A stretch of DNA of 64,000 nt from Candidatus Gugararchaeum adminiculabundum (GCA_902384795.1 CABMDC010000018.1:1-64000); one strand, 5' to 3'; numbered from the stretch's first letter, positions 16,632 through 25,862 are shown. Notes: generated from the sequence alone by a model not told the origin. Made by a program: numbers and translations.

Positions 16632-18069
16632 AGGAAAACTTCTGCATTTTTGCAATTGTCTCCTCAAAGGAGGCTGCCTCTTTTCCTGCAGACATCCCTT
16701 CCAGGAATTTCTTCCGTTTGGCGATTTCGCCCCTGAGCTCTTCCGCTTCCATGCCCGTTGAACTGCAGATCTTTCTTTCGATCAAAGAGCCTTCGAGTAC
16801 GCGGACCAGCCCGTCACTCTTGCTGTCATAGGAATAGATTTTTCTCACAAGCGGGAGGGCATTTTCATCTGCCATGTTTCCGTTTCCATTGTGCCCCTGC
16901 TCGTTGGGAATCACTTCTGAAATTTCAGTGCATCGTCTTATCTCCCTAAGCTTCCTGGTCTTTGGATCATACCTTTGCATCCTTCTCTGCACAACGATCA
17001 AATCAATGGAACCCAGGTCGACTGGGAGGCAACCAAGCGAACGAATTCTGCGCAAAGTTTCCGCCCCTGATTGTGCGTGAATGGTTGCATAGCTTCCCCG
17101 CGCTTGCCCTGAAATTATAGTTTCCATCAAAGCGCCAACCTCTTCCCTGGTTCTCACTTCCCCAATAATCACCCGGTCAGGCCTCATCCTAAGCGAATCC
17201 TGCACCAGTTCGCTCATGGAAATTCCCAGCTCCTGGCTTGCAATCATTTTCACCCTGTGCTCATGGGGGATGTTTATTTCAGGTGTTTCCTCTGTGATTA
17301 GCACCCTTTCCTGCAATGGAACAAAGGAGAAGAGCGCGTTCAGGGTGCTGGTCTTTCCGCTTGCCGTATTCCCGCTGATGAGCACCGATGCATCGGCCTG
17401 CATTGCAAGCCAGAGGAAAGCAAGGGCCTCGCTGCTGAAAGTTTTTGTTGAAATCAAATCAGGGACGGTTATCGGCTTTACTGAGAATTTCCGGATTGTC
17501 ACTTCAACCGAGGAGATTGGCGGGATGCTTGCGTGCAGCCTTGAGCCGTCTGGCAGAACCGTGTTCAGGCGCGGAGTTTGCAGGGTGATTCTCCTTCCCA
17601 TGGGCCTTGCCATTTTGTTTATCACGTTCACAACAGTGTCCTGTTTTGTGAAGTAGCAATTGGTTTCGAGCCATCCTTTTTTCCGGTCAAAAACATAGAC
17701 AGGCTGGTTCAGGCCGATTACCGCGATTTCCTCAAAATCCTGCTCGAGCAGGGGCTCGATGAAAGCATAACCGTAATTGTGCATTACAGCGATTTTTGCC
17801 AGGTATTCGAACTGGTCGACTTCCATCATTATGGAATTCTGTTCGCAGTGCGCCCTGAGAAGCTCGCGTATTTTTTCCGCTGCCTCGGCCCGCTGGGAAT
17901 ATTCGTGTGTTTTGGAAGACTCCTTGAACATTTCCCCTAGCGCTAGAACAAGCTGCTGCTCTTCCTGGCTGAGTGGGGGCAGGTCTACCAAAAACTTTTT
18001 GTTGCTAGGATTCTGCTTGAAAACTTTCCAGCCAAGCAGGTCCGTCTGGTCCTTTCCAGCCTCTCCCAC
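16618..18069 (-). CDS. TadA/VirB11-like secretion ATPase
   Basis: A 483-residue hexameric secretion ATPase of the CpaF/TadA type. Walker A SGNTASGKTST is near residues 229-239. Next come ITEETPEINIPHEHR (Asp/Glu box), Walker B with RPDRVIIGEVR, and a His box SYATIHAQS. The N-terminal domain precedes about residue 200. It energises assembly of type IV-like pili or secretion together with the T2SSF protein encoded downstream. The start is GTG 18069, 27 nt from the centre of the TATA box 18092-18099, so the message is probably leaderless. This two-gene unit carries no obvious pilin or prepilin peptidase. Confidence 0.9.
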   Translation of the reverse strand: MGEAGKDQTDLLGWKVFKQNPSNKKFLVDLPPLSQEEQQLVLALGEMFKESSKTHEYSQRAEAAEKIRELLRAHCEQNSIMMEVDQFEYLAKIAVMHNYGYAFIEPLLEQDFEEIAVIGLNQPVYVFDRKKGWLETNCYFTKQDTVVNVINKMARPMGRRITLQTPRLNTVLPDGSRLHASIPPISSVEVTIRKFSVKPITVPDLISTKTFSSEALAFLWLAMQADASVLISGNTASGKTSTLNALFSFVPLQERVLITEETPEINIPHEHRVKMIASQELGISMSELVQDSLRMRPDRVIIGEVRTREEVGALMETIISGQARGSYATIHAQSGAETLRRIRSLGCLPVDLGSIDLIVVQRRMQRYDPKTRKLREIRRCTEISEVIPNEQGHNGNGNMADENALPLVRKIYSYDSKSDGLVRVLEGSLIERKICSSTGMEAEELRGEIAKRKKFLEGMSAGKEAASFEETIAKMQKFSYAND

Positions 18070-18118
18070 AGCTAAAAATTAGCGCCCACAGTATAAATTG
18101 TTTTCTGGGAGCCAACCG

Positions 18119-18472
18119 CTAGAATTCCAGCGCGTCCCCCTCTTTTATCCCTAATTCCCTCGCCTTCCCGGGAGGAAGCTCGAGCAAATAGGTCGCCTTT
18201 GCTTTTGGCCGAATCAGCAGCCTGAAGGGCCTGATTTTCTCAATGATTTGAAACACGCGCTTCTGCTTGTCAAGGAAAACAGCGTCAAACTCAAAGAAAA
18301 CAAAAAGTGAGTGAATTGCATTCTCATTGGAACTGAATTTGAAAAGAATTGTTTTCGGTTTTCTCCTGAACATCAGGCCGCGCATTTTGGAGAAAAAACT
18401 CTCGGCGATTTCATACTGCCCGTCCTTGGCGATAGTTGTCCGCCCGCTTTTCTTCAGCAAATTTATAGGCAT
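18119..18472 (-). CDS. DUF192 family protein
   Basis: A 117-residue small protein with the DUF192 signature SKMRGLMFRRK near the N-terminus, a FDAVFLDKQKRV core and the ending LPPGKARELGIKEGDALEF. The family forms a compact beta barrel. Its biochemical role is not established. Most members carry a signal peptide; this one has at most a short hydrophobic start. ATG 18472 is preferred, with an upstream GTG possible. It is the last gene of the minus-strand operon that begins at 25862. Confidence 0.75.
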   Translation of the reverse strand: MPINLLKKSGRTTIAKDGQYEIAESFFSKMRGLMFRRKPKTILFKFSSNENAIHSLFVFFEFDAVFLDKQKRVFQIIEKIRPFRLLIRPKAKATYLLELPPGKARELGIKEGDALEF

Positions 18473-18504
18473 AAACACAACTGCGCAGCAGCGACGCTGC
18501 AAAA

Positions 18505-19197
18505 TCAGGTTCCGAACCTTCTCTGCCTTAATTCGTATTCATCAAGCGCTGCCTTGAAGTCCTCCTTCTGGAAATCAGGCCAGAGCTTGGGCGAAAATAG
18601 AAGCTCGCTGTAGGCGCTCTGCCACGGGAGGAGACCGGATAGTCTCTGCTCGCCGCTTGTCCTGATGATTAAATCAGGGTCGGGTAATTCTGAAGTGTAT
18701 AGGTATGATTTGAAGGTTTCCTCGTCAATCTCCGAAATTTTGCCTGCTTTCATGTCCGAGGCGATTTGCTTGGCAGCATCTACCAGTTCGACCCTGCCGC
18801 CATAGCCGAGCAGGATGTTCAGCTGGTGGTTGGTGTAGTCCTTGGTGCTGTTTTCCAGGTAATTGATTCCCTGCTGGACTGATTTGGGGAACATTTCCTT
18901 TTTGCCGAAGAATTTGACCCTTACCTTGTACTTGTGGTATTCGCTCCTGCCCGCAGCCTGTTTCAGCCTCTTTGCAAACAGGCCGAAAAGGTGGTTCACT
19001 TCATTGGTTTCACGGGAGAAATTCTCGGTTGAGAAACCCCAGAAAGTAATCATTTTGATGTCGAATTCCTTGCACCACTTGAGCACATCGGCAATGCGCG
19101 CGATTCCCACCTGGTAGCCCTCTTGCACGCTCTTGCTCTTGCCCTTTGCCCAGCGCCTGTTGCCGTCTGGGATTATTACCACGTGTTTTGGAAGCAT
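18505..19197 (-). CDS. uppS: cis-prenyltransferase (undecaprenyl/dolichyl diphosphate synthase)
   Basis: A 230-residue UPP synthase-family enzyme. The substrate motif IIPDGNRRWAKG lies at residues 8-19, TFWGFSTENFSR near 50, and RTSGEQRLSGLLPWQSAYSE, split here between its two conserved halves, near 185-205. It builds the long cis-isoprenoid that becomes dolichyl phosphate, the lipid carrier for archaeal N-glycosylation. Its ATG overlaps the stop of the geranylgeranyl reductase gene by one base. The neighbours supply saturation of the polyprenol and dolichol-phosphate sugar transfer, so the carrier role is well supported by context. Confidence 0.95.
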   Translation of the reverse strand: MLPKHVVIIPDGNRRWAKGKSKSVQEGYQVGIARIADVLKWCKEFDIKMITFWGFSTENFSRETNEVNHLFGLFAKRLKQAAGRSEYHKYKVRVKFFGKKEMFPKSVQQGINYLENSTKDYTNHQLNILLGYGGRVELVDAAKQIASDMKAGKISEIDEETFKSYLYTSELPDPDLIIRTSGEQRLSGLLPWQSAYSELLFSPKLWPDFQKEDFKAALDEYELRQRRFGT

Positions 19198-20348
19198 TAT
19201 ATCCCGCCTTGAGAAGCCAAATTTAGCATTCCTTGTACTATAGGTGTTAATATATTAAAAGATTTCATGTCAGCCTGCCTTAAAGTCCTGCTGGGGAAGT
19301 CCATGTCCCCGTATTTCTCTAAGAATGAATCGGCTTTTAGCATCCTCGCCATGTTAAGGAGCTGGTCGAGCCTGACGTCGCCCAGGGTGTTCAGGAGCCT
19401 TCTTGCGCCATAGTGAAGGCTTAAATCCGCCTGAAACCTCGCTCTCCAGGCGCGTTCATACTCGGTGGCTGCTGTTTCTTTGGCAATCAATTCTCCTGCG
19501 AATTTGCCGCAAACTGCCCCGAAAAGGACCCCGCCGCCAGTGCTTGCCTTTACCTGGCCCGCGGCATCGCCAACCAGCAAAATGTTCCGTTTTCCATGAA
19601 TGTTTGTAATTGCTGTTTTCTTCCTTGGTTTTAGTGGGATGAGTCCTGCCAATTTGCTTATTTCCTTGCCGCGCGCTTCGGGGTATTTTTGCTGAATGAA
19701 ACGATTGAAATAATCGCGCACAGGCAGGCCTGCGCGCACACCGAGCCCGATTTTCGTGACTTCTTCGTTCACTGGAATCGCCCAACCGAAAAATCCCGGC
19801 GCGATTTCCTGGGAAAGGTGCACGTCAACCTCGTCTTTCACTGGCAGTGAATAATTGCAGTCGGCCTGCATGCACATAACGTAATTGCGCATTTCAATGG
19901 CATCGAAATTAAACAGGCGCGCAATTTGTGAATTCGCCCCGTCTGCTCCGATCACATTTTGCGCGTGCAAATCAGAAACTGATTTCACATTGTCGCACAT
20001 TTTGATTTCCGCTCCGGCATCCTGCGCAGCCTGGGAAAAAAGAACGTCCAGCTCGGCCCGGTCAATCACCAGCGCCTTTGGCTCGCGGGAGCGCACGTGG
20101 AAGTTGTTATTTTTCCCATAGGCAGTGCAACCGTGAATTTTGTTCAGCACTGTTTTTTCATAGGGAACTCCCATTTTTTCGATTTCGCGCATTCCTGAAG
20201 CAGAGATGTGGCCGGAACATTGCACTGGCTCGCCAATTTTCGCATGCTGTTCTGAAACGAGGACGCGCAGGCCGCTTTCGGCTGCGGATTTGGCAGCCAT
20301 GGAGCCTGCAGGCCCTGCCCCCACAATATGCACGTCGTATTTTGCCAT
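19197..20348 (-). CDS. geranylgeranyl reductase family (digeranylgeranylglycerophospholipid reductase)
   Basis: A 383-residue FAD-dependent reductase. The dinucleotide-binding motif VGAGPAGSMAAKSA is at the N-terminus. The archaeal family stretch EPVQCSGHIS follows near residue 42, and the second flavin motif LLVGDAAGQVKASTGGG lies near 270. It saturates the isoprenoid chains of archaeal membrane lipids and can act on dolichol-type polyprenols. Overlap with both flanking genes and position next to the cis-prenyltransferase and dolichol-linked transferases suggest a role in making reduced dolichol, though membrane-lipid reduction is equally possible. Confidence 0.9.
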   Translation of the reverse strand: MAKYDVHIVGAGPAGSMAAKSAAESGLRVLVSEQHAKIGEPVQCSGHISASGMREIEKMGVPYEKTVLNKIHGCTAYGKNNNFHVRSREPKALVIDRAELDVLFSQAAQDAGAEIKMCDNVKSVSDLHAQNVIGADGANSQIARLFNFDAIEMRNYVMCMQADCNYSLPVKDEVDVHLSQEIAPGFFGWAIPVNEEVTKIGLGVRAGLPVRDYFNRFIQQKYPEARGKEISKLAGLIPLKPRKKTAITNIHGKRNILLVGDAAGQVKASTGGGVLFGAVCGKFAGELIAKETAATEYERAWRARFQADLSLHYGARRLLNTLGDVRLDQLLNMARMLKADSFLEKYGDMDFPSRTLRQADMKSFNILTPIVQGMLNLASQGGI

Positions 20349-21955
20349 CAGTTCGACCCGTTATTTTTCAATTTAGAGCAATCGTAAACCGCATAAATCA
20401 CTGTACCATGGGATTTCTGCTCTTTTAATTTAACACATTCGCTTTCCAGCTGCCAGTAAACTGTCGCAACCCAGAACTTGGAGCTGAGCCACGGGGGAGT
20501 GGAATCGGAAAGAAGCGGCTCATGGTAAACATAAGGGGATTCTTTTGTCGCTTCGGTTAGGTTGATTCCGCCTCCGTAGAATTTGCTCCTGACAGGGATT
20601 ACTTGGATGGATTTTGGAGTGTAGAGCTCAATGGATTCCCTGAGAACAACAATTTTTGTGTGGTTCAACTCCTGCGCGGATTTCGCCATGCCTGCAATTG
20701 CTTCGGATCGCATCTCGTCATAGCTTCTTGCGCCAATGAGCATGAATGCCGAGAATATCAAGTAGCCGAGTAGGATGGAAGCTGCCGCAGTTTTGAATTC
20801 AAGGAACTTGAGGGAAATGAGCGCGAGCGCGAGCTGGATTGGAATTAGGATTGCTAGCAGATGAAGCGCTGCCTCGTTGAAATCGAGCAAAGCAGCAATG
20901 AACAAGCCGAACAGAGGGACTCCGAAGAAAATTAATGCCTCCTTATTCCTCTTCACTGCCTGTTTCAAGTCAACGCCCTCGGTTGCGCTGGCGCAGATTA
21001 TCATCAGAGGGGGAAGCGCGATTGCAAAATACCTGAGCTGCTCACCGGTGACCGTGATTGCAAACAGACCGAATGCGACCAGCAGCCAGGCGAACATCAG
21101 TGCCAGCACCGGCTTTTCATAAATCTTCTTTGGCGAGAGGTTTTTCAGGAGAACCGCCAAAGCGAGCAGCGGGAGAAACGCAGTAAGGCGCGCGGCAATC
21201 CTCGCAGCGTCAAGCGCCTTGTAAAGCACCCTTTCCTGCAAAGAAACGGACTGCACAAACTCGCTTGCATGGGAGAAGGAATTCCCGAGGCTGTTTATTC
21301 CGGTGAGTTTGTCCAGGAAAATCCAGCAGGGGAAAAATAGGAGGAGCGCCAGAATGAACGGGGCAAACGCAATTGCCCGGTCCCTCCAGTTTCTCTCGGT
21401 TGCAAAAATAAAAACAGCTGCCGGGAAAAGAAAGATGAGCGCCGAGATTTTTGAAAGGAATGCGAGAAGCATGAAAAATGTGGAAGCCGCAAGCAGCAGT
21501 TTGGACTGTTTTTCAGTGGAATAATATTTCACCAGGAAATAATAGGAGCAAAGTGCGAACAGGGTGAGGATTCCGCCATCCACATCAAGCAATTGGCTCT
21601 GTAAAATGTGATAATTGGAAAGCGCTAGCAGAAGCGCTGCGACCAGCGAAGTCTTCTCATCAAGGAATTCGCGTGAAATCAAATAGGCAACAAAAATTGT
21701 CAGAATTCCTGCAAGCATTGGCACCATTCTCAGGTTGTTGATGCCCAGCATCCATTCGAGGGTGAATGAATAAAGCCCAAGGGGCGGGTGAACTGTGAGC
21801 GCCCCGCCCAGATTGCCTTTGAAGAGGCTGAGTGATGCATTGTACCAGACCTGCTCCTCTCCGTTCAAATCCCTGCCAACATCATTTAGCCGCAAAGCGA
21901 GCGCGGCAAGCAGTATTAGTAAAAGAAGATGCTTTGCCGAAATCTTTGTCCCCAT
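20348..21955 (-). CDS. GT39/ArnT-like membrane glycosyltransferase
   Basis: A 535-residue protein with about eleven predicted membrane helices. The first extramembrane loop near residues 25-35 carries acidic residues (GRDLNGEEQ) that match the acidic catalytic loop of the PMT/ArnT superfamily, and the loop VHPPLGLYSF fits the family HxP-type motif. The last 130 residues are soluble and probably face the outside. Such enzymes use a polyprenyl-phosphate sugar as donor. The GT2 enzyme encoded just upstream would make that donor. The acceptor, whether lipid, glycan or protein, is unknown. Confidence 0.75.
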   Translation of the reverse strand: MGTKISAKHLLLLILLAALALRLNDVGRDLNGEEQVWYNASLSLFKGNLGGALTVHPPLGLYSFTLEWMLGINNLRMVPMLAGILTIFVAYLISREFLDEKTSLVAALLLALSNYHILQSQLLDVDGGILTLFALCSYYFLVKYYSTEKQSKLLLAASTFFMLLAFLSKISALIFLFPAAVFIFATERNWRDRAIAFAPFILALLLFFPCWIFLDKLTGINSLGNSFSHASEFVQSVSLQERVLYKALDAARIAARLTAFLPLLALAVLLKNLSPKKIYEKPVLALMFAWLLVAFGLFAITVTGEQLRYFAIALPPLMIICASATEGVDLKQAVKRNKEALIFFGVPLFGLFIAALLDFNEAALHLLAILIPIQLALALISLKFLEFKTAAASILLGYLIFSAFMLIGARSYDEMRSEAIAGMAKSAQELNHTKIVVLRESIELYTPKSIQVIPVRSKFYGGGINLTEATKESPYVYHEPLLSDSTPPWLSSKFWVATVYWQLESECVKLKEQKSHGTVIYAVYDCSKLKNNGSN

Positions 21956-21959
21956 GCAA

Positions 21960-22919
21960 TCACGAGAAAATTTCCATCCAGAGCATCTGTAGCCCGAGCT
22001 TTATGGCCTTGATTTTGTTCCTTCCAATTGCTTTGGACTGGCCGACTCGCTCCCGAAAGGTAATTGGAACCTCTATTACTTTCAAATCATTCTCCAATGC
22101 CACCATAACCATGTGCGGGGAGAAATGGCTTCCCCCGACTTTCAGCTGGGGCTGGATTTTCAGGAAAGCGTCCTTTCTTATTGCGCGGTAGGTGCAGCCA
22201 ACGTCGGTAAGCCTGACTTTTCCCCAGTATCTCAACTGGATTAGTTTCGCAAGGAACTGATTTCCCCAGTTCAGGAACCAGTCAAGCTGCGAGCTTTGGT
22301 CAAGGAGTTCTTCAGTTGTCCTTGTGCCCACGACCATGTCGGCGTTTTCCATGTAGGCGATCAGTTTTTTCACATCGCTTGCAGAGAACGTCTGGTCCGC
22401 TTCGCTTAGAATCACAATGTCGCATTTGGGCTCGGACATTGCGCGCATGCACGCATAGCCATAGCCCTGTTTCTTTTCCTGCACAACGCGCGCGCCTGCT
22501 TTCTGCGCGAGCTCCGCGGTCCTGTCCCTGCTGTTGTTGTCAATTACTACGAGGTCGCTAATACCGGAGAGCTTTTTGAAATCAGCCACAGCTCCGCCAA
22601 CCGAGAGCTCGTCGTTGTATGCGGTCAACCCGATTCCGATTCTCTTGCCTTCAATGGGATCATGTCTTATTTTCCTGTGCCTGCTGCCGAAAAGCAGTGG
22701 GCGGATGAGAAGGTCGATTAAACAGAGGATGATTGCGAGCGAGAGCATGGCAACGATGAGGAGGAACAGCTGGTCGAAATACTGGGAAAGCTGCGCGAGC
22801 TGTGCTGTTTGGGAAGCCGGCACCCAATAATTCTTGTAGAGCCAGAGCTTTGCTTCCACTATCGCTAATGGAATGGCAGCCAAGCCGATCAATGCCCCGA
22901 ACATCAATGGTCGACCCAT
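21960..22919 (-). CDS. GT2 dolichyl-phosphate sugar synthase-like, N-terminal membrane anchor
   Basis: A 319-residue protein. Two hydrophobic helices (about residues 5-25 and 50-72) come first. The GT-A domain then starts at about 90 with IGIGLTAYNDELSVGGAV, followed by LVVIDNNSRDRT and IVILSEADQTFSASD (DxD-like region). The ending DVGCTYRAIRKDAF and VPITFRERVGQSK is typical of dolichyl-phosphate mannose/glucose synthases. It should transfer a sugar from a nucleotide donor to dolichyl phosphate on the cytoplasmic face, feeding the membrane transferase 4 bp downstream. The sugar identity is not visible. Confidence 0.85.
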   Translation of the reverse strand: MGRPLMFGALIGLAAIPLAIVEAKLWLYKNYWVPASQTAQLAQLSQYFDQLFLLIVAMLSLAIILCLIDLLIRPLLFGSRHRKIRHDPIEGKRIGIGLTAYNDELSVGGAVADFKKLSGISDLVVIDNNSRDRTAELAQKAGARVVQEKKQGYGYACMRAMSEPKCDIVILSEADQTFSASDVKKLIAYMENADMVVGTRTTEELLDQSSQLDWFLNWGNQFLAKLIQLRYWGKVRLTDVGCTYRAIRKDAFLKIQPQLKVGGSHFSPHMVMVALENDLKVIEVPITFRERVGQSKAIGRNKIKAIKLGLQMLWMEIFS

Positions 22920-22955
22920 ATTATCACTTGCTTCTCGCGCTTATTCCGTAAAATC

Positions 22956-24026
22956 TCACAGGCTTACTGACGAATTTTCCCCAATTATCAGCTTGTGGCC
23001 TTCGGGCCTTGTTTTCACGTTTGAGGAGATTTCGCAGTTCTCGCCAATAAGGCTTTCCACAATCCTTTTTCCGCAGTGGATGTTCGAACCGTCCATCACT
23101 ATGGAATACTCGATTTCTGTATTCTTCAATTTAATATTGTTGCCTAGGCTCGTGTAGGGACCGATGTAGGAATTGGGCCCGATGTCGCAGTTTTCTCCGA
23201 TTATCACCGGCCCCTTTATCACAGTGCCCTCGCGGATGATGCTTCCCTTGCCGATTTTCACAGCGCCTTTCAGGGAAACTCCTTTTTCAATTTCGCCCTT
23301 ATTTTCTGGCTTGAGCTCGTGCAAAATGAGCTGGTTGGCTTCCAATAGGTCATCCGCTTTTCCGGTGTCTTTCCACCAACCCTCGACTATTCCTGATTTT
23401 ACCTGGCATCCCTTTTGCACCAGATAGTCTACCGCATCGGTGATTTCCAACTCATTCCTGAAGGATGGCTTGATGGCGTTCACTGCCTCGTAGATTTTTT
23501 CCCGGAAAGCGTAGATGCCGATCATCACCAGATCGGATTTTGGGTTCTTGGGCTTTTCCACCAGCTTGATGATGTCGCCTTTTGCATCCACCTCCGCGAC
23601 ACCGAAAGCGGTCGGATTGTCGTGGTGGGTGAGCAGGATGCTCGCGTCTGCCTTGCTCGCTTCGAAATCCTTTACGAATTTTTTGATGCCGCCCTTGAGC
23701 AGGTTGTCCCCGAGATACATTACGAACGGCTCGCCCTTGAGGAATTTTTCTGAAACGATTATTGCGTGCGCAATGCCGCGCGGATAGTCCTGCTCAATGT
23801 AGGTGATTTTCACCCCTAGCTTTTTCCCGTCCCCGAAAATTTCATGGAATTGCTCCTTGTTGGGGCCGTAGACTATTCCTATGTCTGTGATTCCTGCCTC
23901 GCGCAAATCGTCTATTGCGTATTCTATCATGGGCTTGTTTGCAACAGGTATGAGCTGCTTCTGCTTCCAGTGGGTTATGGGCCTTAGCCTTGTTCCGAAC
24001 CCTCCGCCTAGTACTAATCCTTTCAT
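22956..24026 (-). CDS. glucose-1-phosphate thymidylyltransferase-like nucleotidyltransferase with C-terminal beta-helix
   Basis: A 356-residue sugar-1-phosphate nucleotidyltransferase. The intact signature is LGGGFGTRLRPIT with QKQLIPVANKPM. Metal and substrate residues include YLGDNLLKGG and GWWKDTGKADDL. A left-handed beta-helix occupies about 245-350, as in the long archaeal RmlA-like enzymes. It activates glucose-1-phosphate or a relative as dTDP- or UDP-sugar and probably feeds the 4,6-dehydratase encoded at 27047. The intact active site contrasts with the degenerate paralogous domain at 25029. Confidence 0.88.
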   Translation of the reverse strand: MKGLVLGGGFGTRLRPITHWKQKQLIPVANKPMIEYAIDDLREAGITDIGIVYGPNKEQFHEIFGDGKKLGVKITYIEQDYPRGIAHAIIVSEKFLKGEPFVMYLGDNLLKGGIKKFVKDFEASKADASILLTHHDNPTAFGVAEVDAKGDIIKLVEKPKNPKSDLVMIGIYAFREKIYEAVNAIKPSFRNELEITDAVDYLVQKGCQVKSGIVEGWWKDTGKADDLLEANQLILHELKPENKGEIEKGVSLKGAVKIGKGSIIREGTVIKGPVIIGENCDIGPNSYIGPYTSLGNNIKLKNTEIEYSIVMDGSNIHCGKRIVESLIGENCEISSNVKTRPEGHKLIIGENSSVSL

Positions 24027-24101
24027 GCCATCACCTTGTTTTCATTTTAATTTTGCATCAGTTTTTTCTTTTTCAGCTACTTTTTGTTTTCATTCGTCTT
24101 T

Positions 24102-25001
24102 TCATTTTTTCTCGTTATGCATAAGTGCGAGCCCCTGCCCGCAAGTAATCATTTTGATCCCCGCGGCCTGCTCCAGTTTCTTCACGTTCAGCGAGGAGTC
24201 ATAGGGGCGCGGTGCCGGCTGCTTCAGCTCGCTGGTTTTCCCTTTTTCCAGCAGCTTCCCGTCCAAGCCGAATTCCTTTGCAATCTGCTTTCCGAAATCA
24301 AGCCTGCTTGCCCTTTCTCCGCCGGAAGAATGGAAAATGCCGCCCAGATTTTTCTCGCAGATTTTCACCAGCGCTTCGGCAAGATTTCCCGCATAAGCTG
24401 GGCAGTTTATCTGGTCATCGACAAGCTTGGTTTTTTTCCCGGCCATTAGCTCGTCAACCAGCCAAGTGACGAAATTTTTCCTTTGCTGCCTCAATTCGGC
24501 AGGAAGAAGCCCGTAAATCACGCTGGTGCGGGCAATCGCATTTTTCGCATCGGAGGCGAGTGTTGTTTTTTCGGCTTCTAATTTGGTTTTGCCGTAAAAG
24601 CTCAGGGGGTTGGTGGCATCGGTTTCCACATACATTCCACCTTTTTTCCTGCCGTCAAAAACATAATCAGTGGAAATCATCAGCACGCGCGAGCCCGCTT
24701 TTTTCGCTGCCTTGCAGACATTCCTGGTCGCATCCACATTCAATTTTTGCGCCCATTCCTTTTCCAGTTCGCATTTGTCCACAATAGTTGCTGCTGCGGA
24801 GTGAATTGCCCAGTCGGGCGAAAAATTGCCAATCACCTGCGCGCATTCTCCCTCGTTTTCAACGTCTAATTTTGCGCATTCGCAGAAATCGAAATCAATG
24901 GGATTCCGATTGTAGCAGGCAAGCACTTGGTGTTTTTTTGAAGCCAGCCTGGCAGCATAGCTTCCTGCGAGCCCGCTTGCCCCGGTTATGAGAATTTTCA
25001 T
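24102..25001 (-). CDS. dTDP-4-dehydrorhamnose reductase-like SDR
   Basis: A 299-residue extended SDR of the RmlD type. It has ILITGASGLAGSYAA at the N-terminus, the RmlD-typical ISTDYVFDG near residue 110, YGKTKLEAE as the Tyr-Lys catalytic pair, and ARTSVIYG. It reduces a 4-keto-6-deoxy nucleotide sugar. In this operon the substrate could be the dehydratase product or the 3-deoxygenated product of the RfbH-like enzyme. No RmlC 3,5-epimerase is present in the window, so L-rhamnose as the end product is not assured. Confidence 0.85.
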   Translation of the reverse strand: MKILITGASGLAGSYAARLASKKHQVLACYNRNPIDFDFCECAKLDVENEGECAQVIGNFSPDWAIHSAAATIVDKCELEKEWAQKLNVDATRNVCKAAKKAGSRVLMISTDYVFDGRKKGGMYVETDATNPLSFYGKTKLEAEKTTLASDAKNAIARTSVIYGLLPAELRQQRKNFVTWLVDELMAGKKTKLVDDQINCPAYAGNLAEALVKICEKNLGGIFHSSGGERASRLDFGKQIAKEFGLDGKLLEKGKTSELKQPAPRPYDSSLNVKKLEQAAGIKMITCGQGLALMHNEKK

Positions 25002-25028
25002 TTTTGCACCGTTACCATCGCCTTCTAG

Positions 25029-25862
25029 CTACTGCCTATTCCCCGCAATTTTCTCAGCCTGCTTTGCATCCGCCAGGGTATGCACATTCACGAATTCGCC
25101 CTCGACTATGTGGCCCGCAAGCCTGCCTTTCTCAGCCATTTCAGGGAACACCTGGCTGAAAAGCGAATGCGCTTTTTTCACATACTCGAAAATTTCCGGC
25201 TCGGCAATTCCAATGCCAGTGGAAACCAGGTTGGTGCTCACTGACTTCGGATTCGCGTCATAGGAAACGATCCTGTTCCCGTTCATCTGCACCAGCGAGC
25301 TTTTTCTCCAGGTGAAATTCGCGCCAGCGTAAATCGCCAAAGTTGCTCCGGACAGATTGCTTTCGTGGTCTTTTTCCAGCTGGGCAAGGTCAAAATCGAA
25401 ATAGTGGTCGCACACCAGGAAAAGGAATCTTCCTCTCATTTTCTCCTTTGCAAGTGCGAGCGTGTGGCTGCTGCCCAGATGCTCCTTTTCCTCGATATAG
25501 GTGATTTTTACTCCGAGCCCTTCGCCATCCTTCAGCTTTTCAAAAATCTTGGTAATCACTTCGCTTGAGCCCACAATTGCGATTTCGAAATAGCCCGAGT
25601 CTCTGAGCTTTTGCACCATGCGCTCAACCAAAGTTTTGCCCCCTATTTTCAGCAACGGCCTGAAAACTCCTGCCTCGGGAACAAGCAGCTGCTGGGCCTT
25701 GCCGCCTGCGAGTATCACCGCCTGCTTTAATGGGGCGAGCTGCTTTCTCAGCACCTGTTCCAGGGCGCTGGAACGGGAATCGGCATCGCCCCTGGCCACC
25801 TGCGCGTCCAGAGCTGAAACTAATTTCTCGTCTATGAAAAATGAAACCCTTGTTTTTTTCAT
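25029..25862 (-). CDS. RHH DNA-binding domain fused to a degenerate sugar nucleotidyltransferase
   Basis: A 277-residue two-domain protein. Residues 1-45 read as a ribbon-helix-helix: RVSFFIDEKL strand and helix, then SRSSALEQVLRKQL as the second helix. Residues 47-277 match the sugar-phosphate nucleotidyltransferase fold: VILAGG, RPLLKIGGKTLVERM, ITYIEEKEHLGSSHTLA, STGIGIAEPEIFEY. Key positions are changed. The GxGTR signature reads GGKAQQL, and the usual W-x-D-x-G near the C-terminus reads GEFVNVHT, losing the metal aspartate. The paralogue at 22956 is intact. It heads the eight-gene minus-strand operon and faces the 25962 operon across two palindromes. A sugar-sensing transcription factor is the favoured inference; a working enzyme with an extra domain is the alternative. 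Confidence 0.8.
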   Translation of the reverse strand: MKKTRVSFFIDEKLVSALDAQVARGDADSRSSALEQVLRKQLAPLKQAVILAGGKAQQLLVPEAGVFRPLLKIGGKTLVERMVQKLRDSGYFEIAIVGSSEVITKIFEKLKDGEGLGVKITYIEEKEHLGSSHTLALAKEKMRGRFLFLVCDHYFDFDLAQLEKDHESNLSGATLAIYAGANFTWRKSSLVQMNGNRIVSYDANPKSVSTNLVSTGIGIAEPEIFEYVKKAHSLFSQVFPEMAEKGRLAGHIVEGEFVNVHTLADAKQAEKIAGNRQ

